Assembly (NCBI RefSeq): GCF_900176535.1
Contig: NZ_FWXT01000001.1
Coordinates: 310,001-374,000, forward strand
Origin: Pedobacter africanus
Lineage (GTDB): Bacteria; Bacteroidota; Bacteroidia; Sphingobacteriales; Sphingobacteriaceae
Length of the DNA stretch: 64,000 bases
Reading direction: 5' to 3'
Shown here piece by piece: positions 42,012 to 50,936 of this stretch; the first letter of the stretch is position 1, and every line of letters starts with the position of its first letter. Below the pieces are notes generated by a model. The model was not told the DNA's origin and did no database searches. It saw nothing but the letters and a program-made list of their open reading frames with translations. Both the position numbers and the translations under genes were made by a program.

Positions 42012-45000
42012 TTAAAGGTCGAGGTTTAAACCAAACGTAAATGTCCGTTGAAGTGGGTAAGCCCCAAGGTCCTGTCCCTGCTGGGTTACGAATCCGAGCC
42101 CTCCGGCGCTTACCTCCGGATTGCCCGGATAGCTGGTAAAAATGTAGGCATTCTGCACAGAAGTATATATCCTCAGATTTTTGATGTAGGGCGTTCTCCA
42201 TTTTTTAAAGGTATAACCAAGGGCAACATTGTTGATGGTGAGGTGCGAGGCATCGTAAATAAACAAGGTATTGTCTGTACGGTAAGCTGCCGTGGTACCC
42301 GCCAAAGTTCGTGCGATCCTGCCGTTGCCGGGATCTTCTTCAGACCGCCAGCGGTTGAGCAGTTCCGGAGGCCCGTTAAACACCCCATCCAGGTTATAAG
42401 TACTTTCCTGCATGCCGTTTTTCAGCTTATTTCCGGAAGTGCCTGAGATGGCTATGCTCAGATCGAAATTTTTGTATTGAAAGTTATTGCTCAAGCCAAA
42501 AATAAATTTTGGGTTGGGATCACCAATCACAGTCTGGTCTTCCGGATAAGTGATTTTACCATCACCGTTCAGATCCTTAAATCTTACTGTTCCTGCACGG
42601 GAAAGTGTGGTTGTACCGGTACCATAATATTTAGGTCCGGCATCAGCCTCGGCCTGGTTCATAAATATCCCGTCAAATATATAACCATAGAACTGGCCAA
42701 CGGGCTTGCCAACCAGTGTCCTGTAATCCGTAAATTCGCTGAGTGTCGTTGTAGGTGAATCTGCAAAAGAAATATTGTTCAATCCGATCCGTTTAACCAG
42801 GTTTCTGTTAAAGGAAATGTTGAAACTTGTATTCCACTTAAAGTTACCCGTCATGTTTTTAGAGCTCAGCACAAACTCATGTCCCCACTGGCTGATATCA
42901 CCCAGATTATCTTGTACCGTGGTAAAGCCTGAAGATTGCGGTACAGGAACCGAAAACAATAAACCTGAAGTCAGTTTATTGTAGTAATCGTAAGTGAAAT
43001 TGATGCGGTCATTAAACAACCCCAGGTCCAGCCCGGCATCAAACTGCTTATTACGCTCCCAGGCCAGGTCCTGATTGCCCAGACTGTTTTGTACTTTTCC
43101 CGGGGCCAGGCCGCCGGAAAAGGTGTAATTGGCGTTCCCTATACTGGCTGCTGTAGTATAATTACCAATTTCATTCATACCCGTTAATCCATAACTGGCC
43201 CTTAATTTCAGAAAGCTTATTTTTGGAACATTTTTCAGGAAACTTTCTTCGCTCACAATCCAGCCGGCACCAACCGATGGGAAAGTACCCCATTTGTAAT
43301 TGTTGCCAAAACGGGAGGACCCGTCTCTTCTCAAGGTGGCCTGTACAATATAACGCTCTTTATAACTGTAATTTAACCGGCTCAGCACAGACATCATCGA
43401 CCAGGCGTTAAAACTCGAAGTGTTGGTGGTAAAACGTGTGGCTGCACTTAAATAGGTAATCTTATCGTCCGGGAAATCGCGCCCTACCATGTCACTTGCC
43501 AGACCGGTTGAGCGCTGAATGCTGAGACCACCCAGTAATTGCAATGCGTGTTGCCCAAAACGTTTTTGATAATTAAGTGTGTTTTCGTTAAGCCAGGTAT
43601 AGTCACTATTGCTCAATGCCTGACCCAGCGCGGTATTGTTACCCGGCGGAGGGTTTTCAATAGGCACAGCGTTAAAACCGCCCATAGAGGTAGAGGGAAT
43701 AAACCTGTTGCGCGTCATATTTCCTATATCAGCACTTCCTGAGGTCCTGAAAGTTAAATCATTGGTCAGCTTTATTTCTGTAAACACATTGGCCAGTACG
43801 CGGATCCTGTTGGCGTCATCCTGTACCTCCAGCAGCTGCCGGAGTGGATTTGCCCAAACAAACTGATTGGTAAAACCTGTAATACCCAGTGCCAGCGAGC
43901 CGTCCGGATTATAGGGTGAACCCATAGTAGGGATCATTGAAGCGGCTGCAAATATATTCCGCTGACCGTCGACATTAAATCCGGTTCCCTGCCTGTTGTT
44001 GTGCTCCAGCTGGATAGATGGCGCCACACCAAAACCGATTTTGATGTTTTTACTTAAATTGATGTCGCCGTTGGCCCTTAGGGAAAAGCGTTTGTAGCCT
44101 GTATTTTTAAGTATGCCCTGCTGGTTAAAAAAGCCTCCGATCAGACTAAAAGAGGATTTTTCATTTCCGGTGTTGATGGAAAGGCTATAGTTTTGGACGG
44201 GCGCATTCCTGGTCAGTACATCAAACCAGTCTGTACCCACCCCATATTGTTCAGGATTTTGGTAAACTGACGGAACGGAACCAGTAAAACCTTCATATTT
44301 GATCTTATCCTCATAAAACCCTTTCATGTAGGTAGCCAGCTGGTTGGCATTCATTACCGGAGGAATGAGTTCTTTCATGAGGGAAGCAACACCATAATAA
44401 GAATTGAAATTTATTTGCGTACCTCCCACTTTTCCTCTTTTTGTAGTAATGATAATTACCCCATTTGCTGCCCTTGAACCATACAAAGCAGTTGACGAGG
44501 CGTCCTTCAGAATCGTGAACGACTCGATCTCGTCGGCATTGATGTTATTGATATTGTCTGGATTTGCCGGCATGGGCTGTCCGTCAACTACAATTAAGGG
44601 CCTGACGTTGGTCCCCAATGAAGCCGCCCCGCGTATCCGCAGGTCCATACCCTGCCCTGGGCGGCCTGTTGTTTGTGCCACCTGGGCACCGGGCAGCTTT
44701 CCGCTTAGCCGCTCTGCAAATGTTCCCGTTGGCTGGTCTTTAATATCTGTAGCAGATAATGTTGCAACAGATCCCACCAGGTTCCTGGCGGTCTGCGTGC
44801 CATAAGCCACTACCACCACTTCATTCAATGCGGTATTCGACTCTGTTAGCTGTACATCAATACTGGTTCTTCCTTCTACCGGAACCTCCCTTGTGATAAA
44901 GCCCATAAAAGAAAAAACCAGGCTGCCTGATGGTTCAGGTACCGTTATGGTATACTGGCCTGAGCGATTGGTACTTGCACCTCCGGAAGAAGCTCCCTTC

Positions 45001-45452
45001 AGCTTAACCGACACCCCAGGCAAGGGCTGGCCTTTGGTATCCGTTACTACTCCTTTTATAGTCACTATTTTTAATTCAGGGAGCTGGCCTCCTGCCATTT
45101 TTCTGACTACAATCATGTTGTCTATAAAACTGAAAGACACCTTTTGTCCTTCAAAGCACTTCTCCAGCACCGTGGTCAGGGGGCTGTTTTTAACATCCAG
45201 CGTAATCGGTTTGGTTTGCCTGATGATGTCTGCATCACATAAAAAATCAAAACCGGTTTGCTTGCGGATTTTACTGAAAACCTGCTCCAGCTTTGCATTT
45301 TTTTCTGACAACGTTACCCGCTGGGCAAAGCCGCTTGCACTTACCTGCAGCAAACCCGTGAGAAGAAAAAAAACTATTAGTTTCATGATCAAGAATAGTT
45401 TATAAGCCCTGTAACATTTTTTACTACAGAGTTCATAAGAATAAATTTCCAT
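42012..45452 (-). CDS. SusC/RagA TonB-dependent transporter with STN domain (locus 2)
   Basis: A 1146-residue transporter with leader (about 22-45), STN domain (about 48-115, VTLSEKNAKLEQVFSKIRKQTGFDFL), carboxypeptidase-like domain (KGVVTDTKGQPLPGVSVKLKG), plug (LKDASSTALYGSRAANGVIIITTKRG) and barrel. The STN domain links it to the FecR/sigma pair directly upstream. It imports glycan fragments that GH20 and the GH106-like enzyme then trim. An internal ATG (MKLIVFF) 22 codons in is an alternative start. A perfect antisense -7 element overlaps the ATG. Confidence 0.95.
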   Translation of the reverse strand: MEIYSYELCSKKCYRAYKLFLIMKLIVFFLLTGLLQVSASGFAQRVTLSEKNAKLEQVFSKIRKQTGFDFLCDADIIRQTKPITLDVKNSPLTTVLEKCFEGQKVSFSFIDNMIVVRKMAGGQLPELKIVTIKGVVTDTKGQPLPGVSVKLKGASSGGASTNRSGQYTITVPEPSGSLVFSFMGFITREVPVEGRTSIDVQLTESNTALNEVVVVAYGTQTARNLVGSVATLSATDIKDQPTGTFAERLSGKLPGAQVAQTTGRPGQGMDLRIRGAASLGTNVRPLIVVDGQPMPANPDNINNINADEIESFTILKDASSTALYGSRAANGVIIITTKRGKVGGTQINFNSYYGVASLMKELIPPVMNANQLATYMKGFYEDKIKYEGFTGSVPSVYQNPEQYGVGTDWFDVLTRNAPVQNYSLSINTGNEKSSFSLIGGFFNQQGILKNTGYKRFSLRANGDINLSKNIKIGFGVAPSIQLEHNNRQGTGFNVDGQRNIFAAASMIPTMGSPYNPDGSLALGITGFTNQFVWANPLRQLLEVQDDANRIRVLANVFTEIKLTNDLTFRTSGSADIGNMTRNRFIPSTSMGGFNAVPIENPPPGNNTALGQALSNSDYTWLNENTLNYQKRFGQHALQLLGGLSIQRSTGLASDMVGRDFPDDKITYLSAATRFTTNTSSFNAWSMMSVLSRLNYSYKERYIVQATLRRDGSSRFGNNYKWGTFPSVGAGWIVSEESFLKNVPKISFLKLRASYGLTGMNEIGNYTTAASIGNANYTFSGGLAPGKVQNSLGNQDLAWERNKQFDAGLDLGLFNDRINFTYDYYNKLTSGLLFSVPVPQSSGFTTVQDNLGDISQWGHEFVLSSKNMTGNFKWNTSFNISFNRNLVKRIGLNNISFADSPTTTLSEFTDYRTLVGKPVGQFYGYIFDGIFMNQAEADAGPKYYGTGTTTLSRAGTVRFKDLNGDGKITYPEDQTVIGDPNPKFIFGLSNNFQYKNFDLSIAISGTSGNKLKNGMQESTYNLDGVFNGPPELLNRWRSEEDPGNGRIARTLAGTTAAYRTDNTLFIYDASHLTINNVALGYTFKKWRTPYIKNLRIYTSVQNAYIFTSYPGNPEVSAGGLGFVTQQGQDLGAYPLQRTFTFGLNLDL

Positions 45453-45459
45453 ATCTTTG
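45452..45459 (+). promoter_or_regulatory. Antisense -7 element over the susC start codon (locus 2)
   Basis: TATCTTTG is an exact TAnnTTTG match on the plus strand and touches the susC start codon (45450-45452 on the other strand). No -33 TTG is visible at normal spacing. Confidence 0.45.
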
Positions 45460-45462
45460 AAT

Positions 45463-45577
45463 ATTAGGTTGGTTTAATAATTTGTTCGATCTTATTATAA
45501 TGTCTCTAAAGGCAATGATCACCTAAACCGCATTGATGCGGGTAAACCGGGGGCGCTGCAATCGCTCCTGGTTTTTT
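45463..45577 (+). ncRNA. Candidate cis-antisense RNA opposite the susC leader (locus 2)
   Basis: Predicted transcript of about 115 nt, from just after the -7 element at 45452 to the terminator ending at 45577. It covers the susC leader on the opposite strand. Its 5' block ATTAGGTTGGTTTAA (45463-45477) resembles the locus 1 equivalent TTTAGGTTCGGTTGTTAA. A second small hairpin, CCGCA-TTGA-TGCGG, lies just before the terminator. Confidence 0.45.
45544..45577 (+). terminator. Plus-strand terminator in the FecR-SusC gap (locus 2)
   Basis: A 12-bp stem (45544-45555 with 45563-45574), 7-base loop, and T-run at 45572-45577. Two pairs are G-U on the plus strand and would be A-C mismatches on the minus strand. 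The outer stem AAACCGG with CTGGTTT is the same as in locus 1. It is opposite in direction to FecR and SusC. Confidence 0.75.
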
Positions 45578-45604
45578 AGATAACTATGCTGAAATGATGT
45601 ATAG

Positions 45605-46804
45605 CTATTTCATAACAATTATCCTCCTTTCTTTCCCCTTAGCATTCAGGTTATCCATTTTAAAACGTACCACCCCTGTAAGTTCCAGGCGTTTTAAGAC
45701 TTCTGATACATTTTTAAAACGCGATACCGTACCCCATAAGGCCCTGTCCTTCAGGTCGTCCTCATAAACAACAGTTACATCGTACCAGCGGGATATTTTA
45801 CGCATAATGCTCTCAACCGGCTCATTGGCAAACATAAAATATCCGTTCTTCCAGGCTACAACCTGTTCGGTATCTACATCCTTATTCAGTTCAATTACTG
45901 CCCCTTCCTGTTCCGAAATTTCAACCTGCTGCCCTGGTTTCAGCAAAACTTTTTCTGCTCCCCTGTTTACTTTAACTGCACCTTCAAGTAAAGTAACTTT
46001 ACTGGCTAACTCATCTTTGTAGGCCATAATGTTGAAATGGGTACCCAAAACCTCTACTGCTGATTTACCATAATTCACTACAAATGGCTTTGTCTTATTT
46101 TTAGCGACTTCAAAATATGCTTCTCCACTGAGCGTTACTGTACGGTCATTGCCGGCGAACTGTGAAGGGAATGACAATTTGCTATCGGCATTTAACCAGA
46201 CATGGGTTCCGTCGGATAAAATCACCTGATAAGTCCCCCCTTTTGGAGTGGCCGCTGTGATCATTTCACCGGATAAAATCCCCCTGGCTTCGGTACGCAT
46301 GCCTACCACAGTGCCATCATTGTATTTCAATTTGTCCTGATTAATGAAAACAGCTTTTCTGGCATCACTGAGTTGAATTACCGCTCCATTTGAGAAGGTC
46401 AGCGTAGCCGTATTTCTGCCAGGAGGGATGTCGTTTTGGGTTACATTCTGCAATGGATATTCCATTGTTCGGTTCTGATAAAACCACAATCCGGCACATA
46501 GGGCGATCAGAATGGAGGCCGCAACCGCAACCCGAGCGAACCAGCTATTTTTTGCCTTGCCTTGTAATGTATGACTATTGATTTCTGCTGTTGTTTCAGC
46601 TTCAAGTTTATCGTTTAGTTTTTGGAGAATCCTTGCTTCCAGCACCGGCTCAGCTGCTGCAAAAGAAGCCGGAATATTTAATGGGGTATCCAGGTTTGAA
46701 GTATACCATTCATTAAACTCTCTGAGCTCATCTTCGGTAATGCTATGGTCCAGCCATCTAGAGGCAAGGTATCTATATCTTTGTAGTTCTTCTGAATGTT
46801 CCAT
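45605..46804 (-). CDS. FecR-family anti-sigma factor (locus 2)
   Basis: A 399-residue membrane regulator: cytoplasmic part (about 1-85), membrane helix (about 90-109), FecR domain (GGTYQVILSDGTHVWLNADSKLSFP, GEAYFEVAKNKTKPFVVNYGKSAVEVLGTHFNI) and C-terminal DUF4974 domain (ESIMRKISRWYDVTVVYED). It sits between the sigma gene and SusC in the usual order, with a 152-base gap to SusC that holds the antisense signals. Confidence 0.92.
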   Translation of the reverse strand: MEHSEELQRYRYLASRWLDHSITEDELREFNEWYTSNLDTPLNIPASFAAAEPVLEARILQKLNDKLEAETTAEINSHTLQGKAKNSWFARVAVAASILIALCAGLWFYQNRTMEYPLQNVTQNDIPPGRNTATLTFSNGAVIQLSDARKAVFINQDKLKYNDGTVVGMRTEARGILSGEMITAATPKGGTYQVILSDGTHVWLNADSKLSFPSQFAGNDRTVTLSGEAYFEVAKNKTKPFVVNYGKSAVEVLGTHFNIMAYKDELASKVTLLEGAVKVNRGAEKVLLKPGQQVEISEQEGAVIELNKDVDTEQVVAWKNGYFMFANEPVESIMRKISRWYDVTVVYEDDLKDRALWGTVSRFKNVSEVLKRLELTGVVRFKMDNLNAKGKERRIIVMK

Positions 46805-46870
46805 TTTTTAGGGCCTGTAATTATAATATCCATCCTGAAATGAAAATCCCTTAGTTATATTCAAAAAAAA

Positions 46871-47431
46871 TTACAATAAAGTCAAAAAGAACTGGTTAAA
46901 CCTTGTCCGTAAAGTTTTTATCGCCTTTCCCATATGCGCCTCCACTGTTTTTTCAGAAATATTGAGCTCCTTGGCGATTTGCTTCTGAGACATGTTCAGG
47001 TTCCTGCTCATGTTAAAAACCAACTGGCATTTTTCAGGCAGTTCAGAAATGTACCGCTCAAGAATTTCTTTCAGATCCAAAAATTCCAGCCATTGCTGGG
47101 TAGAATCGTCGAGCACATGGTTGGCAATACTTTGTGTATATTTTTGCTCGTGGTACTGCTTGTCCAGTATTTTAATGATCCAGTATTTTACTGAGGTGGT
47201 TAGATAAGCACCCAAAGTAGTCGTGATCACGATGACCGCTCTCCGGTTCCAGAGCGACATAAAAATATTCTGAACCACTTCCTCTGCTTCTTCCAGATTG
47301 CCCAGTTTTTTTCCGGCGATGTAAAACAGTTTTTTCCAATACCGCTGATAAATCTCTGTAAAGGCAGCATGGTCTCCTTCTTTAAGCAAGTCAGTCAATT
47401 CCTCATCAGTAAGTGTGCCGTAGGCCGCCAT
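46871..47431 (-). CDS. ECF RNA polymerase sigma factor (locus 2)
   Basis: A 186-residue ECF sigma: region 2 (EGDHAAFTEIYQRYWKKLFYIAGKKL, EAEEVVQNIFMSLWNRR) and region 4 (LPEKCQLVFNMSRNLNMSQKQIAKELNISEKTVEAHMGKAIKTLR). It should activate the locus 2 operon. It starts 97 bases after the arginase stop on the same strand; the gap contains a small hairpin (CGGAA-AAA-TTCCG) but no clear terminator. Confidence 0.93.
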   Translation of the reverse strand: MAAYGTLTDEELTDLLKEGDHAAFTEIYQRYWKKLFYIAGKKLGNLEEAEEVVQNIFMSLWNRRAVIVITTTLGAYLTTSVKYWIIKILDKQYHEQKYTQSIANHVLDDSTQQWLEFLDLKEILERYISELPEKCQLVFNMSRNLNMSQKQIAKELNISEKTVEAHMGKAIKTLRTRFNQFFLTLL

Positions 47432-47527
47432 GGTTCTTATATCTCGCTTAATACTATAAAAGATAAAGTTCCGGAAAAATTCCGCAATTAAACAAGCCGT
47501 AAGATATTAACTTTGTATTATATAATG

Positions 47528-48487
47528 TTACGCGTATGCCTCGATAGCCCGGGTCACCTGTTCCAATACTTCAAAAGCAGTTTCGGCCATCTTATTCCCT
47601 TTATTGTCGAGCAAGGGGTTCACCTCTACCACTTCAAAACATACAACTTTCTGAGATGCAACAATTGTCTCTATAACAGCCATGACCTCATACTGATCAA
47701 AACCTTTTGAAACCGGGGTGCCGGTCCCATCCGAGATCAGGTCACAATCCATACTGTCCACATCAAAGGATATATAGATCAGATCGCATTCCCGTATTTT
47801 CTCCAATGCCTCTCCTACGCAGATATCCAGTCCTCTGAAACGGACTTCTTCTACCTTATAGTTTCTGATACCTGAATTTTGCATCTGGGTATCTTCTGCT
47901 GCTTCCGTGTCCCTGACCCCGAAATAGATCAGGTGTTCGGGTTTTAGTTTAGGTTCAGCAGTTCCTATTTTCTTTAAGTTATCCCACAGCAATACGGTCT
48001 CTACCTCAACCTCATTCACCTTGCAACTCAGGTTATCGCTGGCCAGGGCAGCCGCCAGGGGCATACCATGTATATTTCCCGAAGGCGAGGTAAAAGGCGA
48101 ATGCAGATCGGCATGGGCATCTATCCAGATCACAGCAAGTGTTTTATCCGGATACGCGGTTTTAATACCGCTTATGGTACCTAAAGCCGAGGAGTGATCG
48201 CCCGAAAATACCAGTGGAAAATAGTTTTCTGTTAAGGTGTTTTCTACAGTTCGGGCTACACGGGTACATTGCTCCAGCACATGCTCTATTCTTTTGGCAA
48301 ATGAATTTCTGTCTTTATTGTAGATCGTCTCATTGTGGGTTTCTACATCAACAAAAGGAAAATTGTTAAAATATTCACTTCCCTTGTTGATGGCAGCGAT
48401 TTCAATGGCATCTATGCCCATGTCAGATCCCCGGGTACCAGCACCAATATCAGATCTGTTTTTGATGAGCCTGATCGGATTTTTCAT
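47528..48487 (-). CDS. Arginase
   Basis: A 319-residue ureohydrolase. The binuclear manganese ligands are in place: His98 in SGDHSS, Asp123, His125 and Asp127 in DAHAD, and Asp242 and Asp244 in SFDVDSMD, followed by EVVEVNPLLD. It converts arginine to ornithine and urea. The gene follows ornithine aminotransferase by 6 bases, so its product feeds straight into that enzyme. An agmatinase-type activity is less likely given this pairing. Confidence 0.9.
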   Translation of the reverse strand: MKNPIRLIKNRSDIGAGTRGSDMGIDAIEIAAINKGSEYFNNFPFVDVETHNETIYNKDRNSFAKRIEHVLEQCTRVARTVENTLTENYFPLVFSGDHSSALGTISGIKTAYPDKTLAVIWIDAHADLHSPFTSPSGNIHGMPLAAALASDNLSCKVNEVEVETVLLWDNLKKIGTAEPKLKPEHLIYFGVRDTEAAEDTQMQNSGIRNYKVEEVRFRGLDICVGEALEKIRECDLIYISFDVDSMDCDLISDGTGTPVSKGFDQYEVMAVIETIVASQKVVCFEVVEVNPLLDNKGNKMAETAFEVLEQVTRAIEAYA

Positions 48488-48493
48488 ATAATA

Positions 48494-49750
48494 CTAGGCA
48501 AATTCCATCAAAGACTTTTCGATGATGGCCAGACATTCTTTGATCTGCGCCTCAGTAATAACCAATGGAGGGGCTAAACGGATCTTATTGCCATGGGTAG
48601 GCTTTGCCAGCAAACCATTCTCTTTAAATTTCATGCAGATCTGCCAGGCCAGGTCAGACGTTTCTTCGCTGTTGATCACGATGGCGTTCAGCAGGCCCTT
48701 TCCCCTGATCAGACTGATCAGGCCAATTCTGTTTGCAATTTCAGTTAAGCCTGTCCTGAACAATCCGCCAAGCCGGTGCGCATTTTCTGCCAGTTTTTCA
48801 TCAATTACAACCTGGAGCGCTTCCATGGCTACCGCACAGGCAAGCGGGTTCCCGCCATACGTAGAACCATGCTCTCCAGGTTTAATGGTGAGCATGACCT
48901 CATCATTGGCCAATACTGCCGAAACAGGCAACACACCACCTGAGAGCGCTTTGCCCAGTATCAAAACATCAGGCTTGCTGCTCTCATCAGCCCCCACATT
49001 GTATGAAGCCAGCATGCTTCCGGTGCGGGCAATACCGGTTTGGATCTCATCTGCAATAAACAGCACCTGGTGCGCTTTACATAAAGTCTGTATATGGCTT
49101 AAGTAATGGCTGTCTGGCACAACAACACCAGCCTCTCCCTGTATAGGCTCTACAATAAAGCCTGCAATATTTTTATCTGCTTTTAACAATGCTTCAAAGG
49201 CAGCGACATCGTTATATGGAACCTGCACAATCCCCTCTACAAAAGGACCAAAATCTTTCCTGGCGCTTTCGTCATCGGATGCAGAGATGACCGAAATGGT
49301 TCGGCCATGGAAATTGCCGTTTGCAAAAACTATTTTTGCCTGGTTGGCTGGAATACCTTTTACCTGGTAAGCCCATTTACGGCAAAGTTTTATGGCGGTT
49401 TCCACTGCCTCGACCCCGGAGTTCATCACCAGGGCTTTATCAAAGCCAAATAAATTGCAAATGAATTCTTCAAAACTACCTAATTTGTCGCTGTAAAAAG
49501 CCCGGGAAGTAAGGGTTAACTTTTCTGCCTGCTGTTTCAAGGCATCAACAATCCTTGGATGACAATGGCCTTGGTTAACAGCCGAATATGCTGAAAGAAA
49601 ATCATAATAACGCCGACCTTCAACATCCCAGACAAAAACGCCTTCACCTTTTTCCAAAACTACCGGTAAAGGGTGGTAATTGTGTGCGCCGTACCTGTTT
49701 TCTTTTTCAATTAGCGTTTCACTTTTGCTTAAATTCGCTGAGATTTCCAT
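48494..49750 (-). CDS. rocD: Ornithine aminotransferase
   Basis: A 418-residue class III PLP aminotransferase. It has the cofactor-binding pieces NSGVEAVETAIKLCRKW, FIADEIQTGIARTG (Asp234) and the Schiff-base Lys267 in ILGKALSGGVLPVSAV. The opening residues ENRYGAHNYHPLPVVLEKGEGVFVWDVEGRRYYDFLSAYSAVNQGHCHP are characteristic of ornithine aminotransferases. It converts ornithine to glutamate semialdehyde. First gene of the arginine catabolic pair, divergent from an Lrp regulator that probably senses an amino acid. Confidence 0.92.
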   Translation of the reverse strand: MEISANLSKSETLIEKENRYGAHNYHPLPVVLEKGEGVFVWDVEGRRYYDFLSAYSAVNQGHCHPRIVDALKQQAEKLTLTSRAFYSDKLGSFEEFICNLFGFDKALVMNSGVEAVETAIKLCRKWAYQVKGIPANQAKIVFANGNFHGRTISVISASDDESARKDFGPFVEGIVQVPYNDVAAFEALLKADKNIAGFIVEPIQGEAGVVVPDSHYLSHIQTLCKAHQVLFIADEIQTGIARTGSMLASYNVGADESSKPDVLILGKALSGGVLPVSAVLANDEVMLTIKPGEHGSTYGGNPLACAVAMEALQVVIDEKLAENAHRLGGLFRTGLTEIANRIGLISLIRGKGLLNAIVINSEETSDLAWQICMKFKENGLLAKPTHGNKIRLAPPLVITEAQIKECLAIIEKSLMEFA

Positions 49751-49772
49751 TGCTGAAGTATTTGGTGTGAGG

Positions 49773-49780
49773 CAAAGGTA
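49773..49780 (-). promoter_or_regulatory. -7 promoter element of the rocD-arginase operon
   Basis: On the minus strand the bases read TACCTTTG, an exact TAnnTTTG match, 23 bases before the rocD ATG. A TTTG (49804-49807, minus strand) lies 23 bases upstream and could serve as the -33 element. Confidence 0.55.
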
Positions 49781-49801
49781 ATTAAATTTATTATTTTAAG
49801 G

Positions 49802-49848
49802 GTCAAAAAGCTAAATTTGACTTTATTAAAAAGCATAAAAGTCAATTT
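49802..49848. promoter_or_regulatory. GTCAA half-sites, candidate Lrp operator
   Basis: GTCAAA (49802-49807) and TTTGAC (49816-49821) form one inverted pair; AAATTTGACTTT (49813-49824) and AAAGTCAATTT (49838-49848) form a second, almost perfect one. They overlap the -33 region of rocD and the -7 element of the regulator gene, so one protein could control both. Confidence 0.5.
49812..49819 (+). promoter_or_regulatory. -7 promoter element of the Lrp-family gene
   Basis: TAAATTTG is an exact TAnnTTTG match on the plus strand, about 72 bases before the ATG at 49892, and lies inside the GTCAA half-site cluster. Confidence 0.5.
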
Positions 49849-49891
49849 AACTTAAATAGCTGTTTTAGCTAAAACCTAATCTTAATTATTA

Positions 49892-50344
49892 ATGGAGCAC
49901 ATAGATGAATTTGACGTTCAAATTTTAAAGCAACTGGAACAAGACGGACGGATGGCCTATTCTGCTATTGCAACTGCCCTGGGTGTATCCAATACCATGG
50001 TTCACCAAAGGATAGCCCGGTTAACCGAACAAGGTATTCTAACCGGGATCAAACCCGTTTTAAATGAAAAAAAAATAGGCTACGACTGGGGGGCTTTTAC
50101 TGGCATCACGCTAGAAAAAGACCATGATTCCAATCGCATTATAGACGAGCTCAAAAAAATCCCTGAGGTTACTGAGTGTTATTACATTACCGGTAACTAT
50201 ACCCTATATGTTAAGATCGTTGCCAAGAATCATGAACACATGAGGCAGGTCCTTTATGAAAAAATTGACAACATACCCGGCATTGCCAAAACCGATTCCA
50301 TAATTGAGTTAGGTTGTGCTTTTAAAAGGAATATCATGCTGTAA
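49892..50344 (+). CDS. Lrp/AsnC-family transcriptional regulator
   Basis: A 150-residue protein. The N-terminal helix-turn-helix (about 5-60, DEFDVQILKQLEQDGRMAYSAIATALGVSNTMVHQRIARLTEQGIL) is followed by the AsnC ligand-binding domain (about 68-145, ITLEKDHDSNRIIDELKKIPEVTECYYITGNYTLYVKIVAKN). Its position divergent from rocD and arginase suggests control of arginine breakdown by an amino acid. An operator candidate lies in the shared 141-base region. Confidence 0.9.
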   Translation: MEHIDEFDVQILKQLEQDGRMAYSAIATALGVSNTMVHQRIARLTEQGILTGIKPVLNEKKIGYDWGAFTGITLEKDHDSNRIIDELKKIPEVTECYYITGNYTLYVKIVAKNHEHMRQVLYEKIDNIPGIAKTDSIIELGCAFKRNIML

Positions 50345-50426
50345 GAATAGCTCGTCAGGATTCCAATCCCCTTGCGTTTTTTTACATTTAAAAAGATTAA
50401 CTTCAGGTGAATAAAAAACGCTTGCC

Positions 50427-50933
50427 ATGAAAAACAAAAACTACATCGTATTGCTGTATCTGGTTATCGGAAGTATATGGGTAATTCTGAGCGATCAGGT
50501 CATTTCAGTGTGGATTGATGGAATGCCGGCCCATAATCGGGCGGTGATGCACAGCTTAAAGGCTTTTTTGTTTATTGGCATTAGTGCCTTGCTGCTGCAA
50601 TATCTGATCAACCTCTACCACAGGGGCCAAAAGAAAAACCTCGACTTCCTGAAAAAAAGCCTGGAAGAAAGCAGAAAACAGCAGTCACTCATCAACGAAC
50701 AAAACACCATGCTAAAAGAAATTGCCTGGGTAAATTCTCATGAAATACGGAAGCCACTGGCCTCTATACTTGGACTGTCTGCATTGATCAGGGAAACCGA
50801 TGATCAATTGGAAAAAGGCAAATATTATCCGATGATAGACCGTTGTATTGAGGAACTGGACGAAATCGTGTGCCAGTCTGCTGCCAGGTTAGATGAGCTC
50901 ATTGCAAATGGGAATCATGATAATCATCCCTGA
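50427..50933 (+). CDS. Membrane protein with histidine-kinase dimerisation domain but no ATPase domain
   Basis: A 168-residue protein: two membrane helices (about 7-27 and 41-62), a coiled-coil linker (about 66-98) and a HisKA-like segment with the H-box IAWVNSHEIRKPLASILGLSALI (His105). The catalytic ATPase domain that normally follows is absent, and the reading frame ends naturally with no ATPase-like sequence before the convergent gene 3 bases away. It may accept or pass phosphate, or only dimerise with a full kinase. Its partner is not in this window. Confidence 0.8.
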   Translation: MKNKNYIVLLYLVIGSIWVILSDQVISVWIDGMPAHNRAVMHSLKAFLFIGISALLLQYLINLYHRGQKKNLDFLKKSLEESRKQQSLINEQNTMLKEIAWVNSHEIRKPLASILGLSALIRETDDQLEKGKYYPMIDRCIEELDEIVCQSAARLDELIANGNHDNHP

Positions 50934-50936
50934 AAA

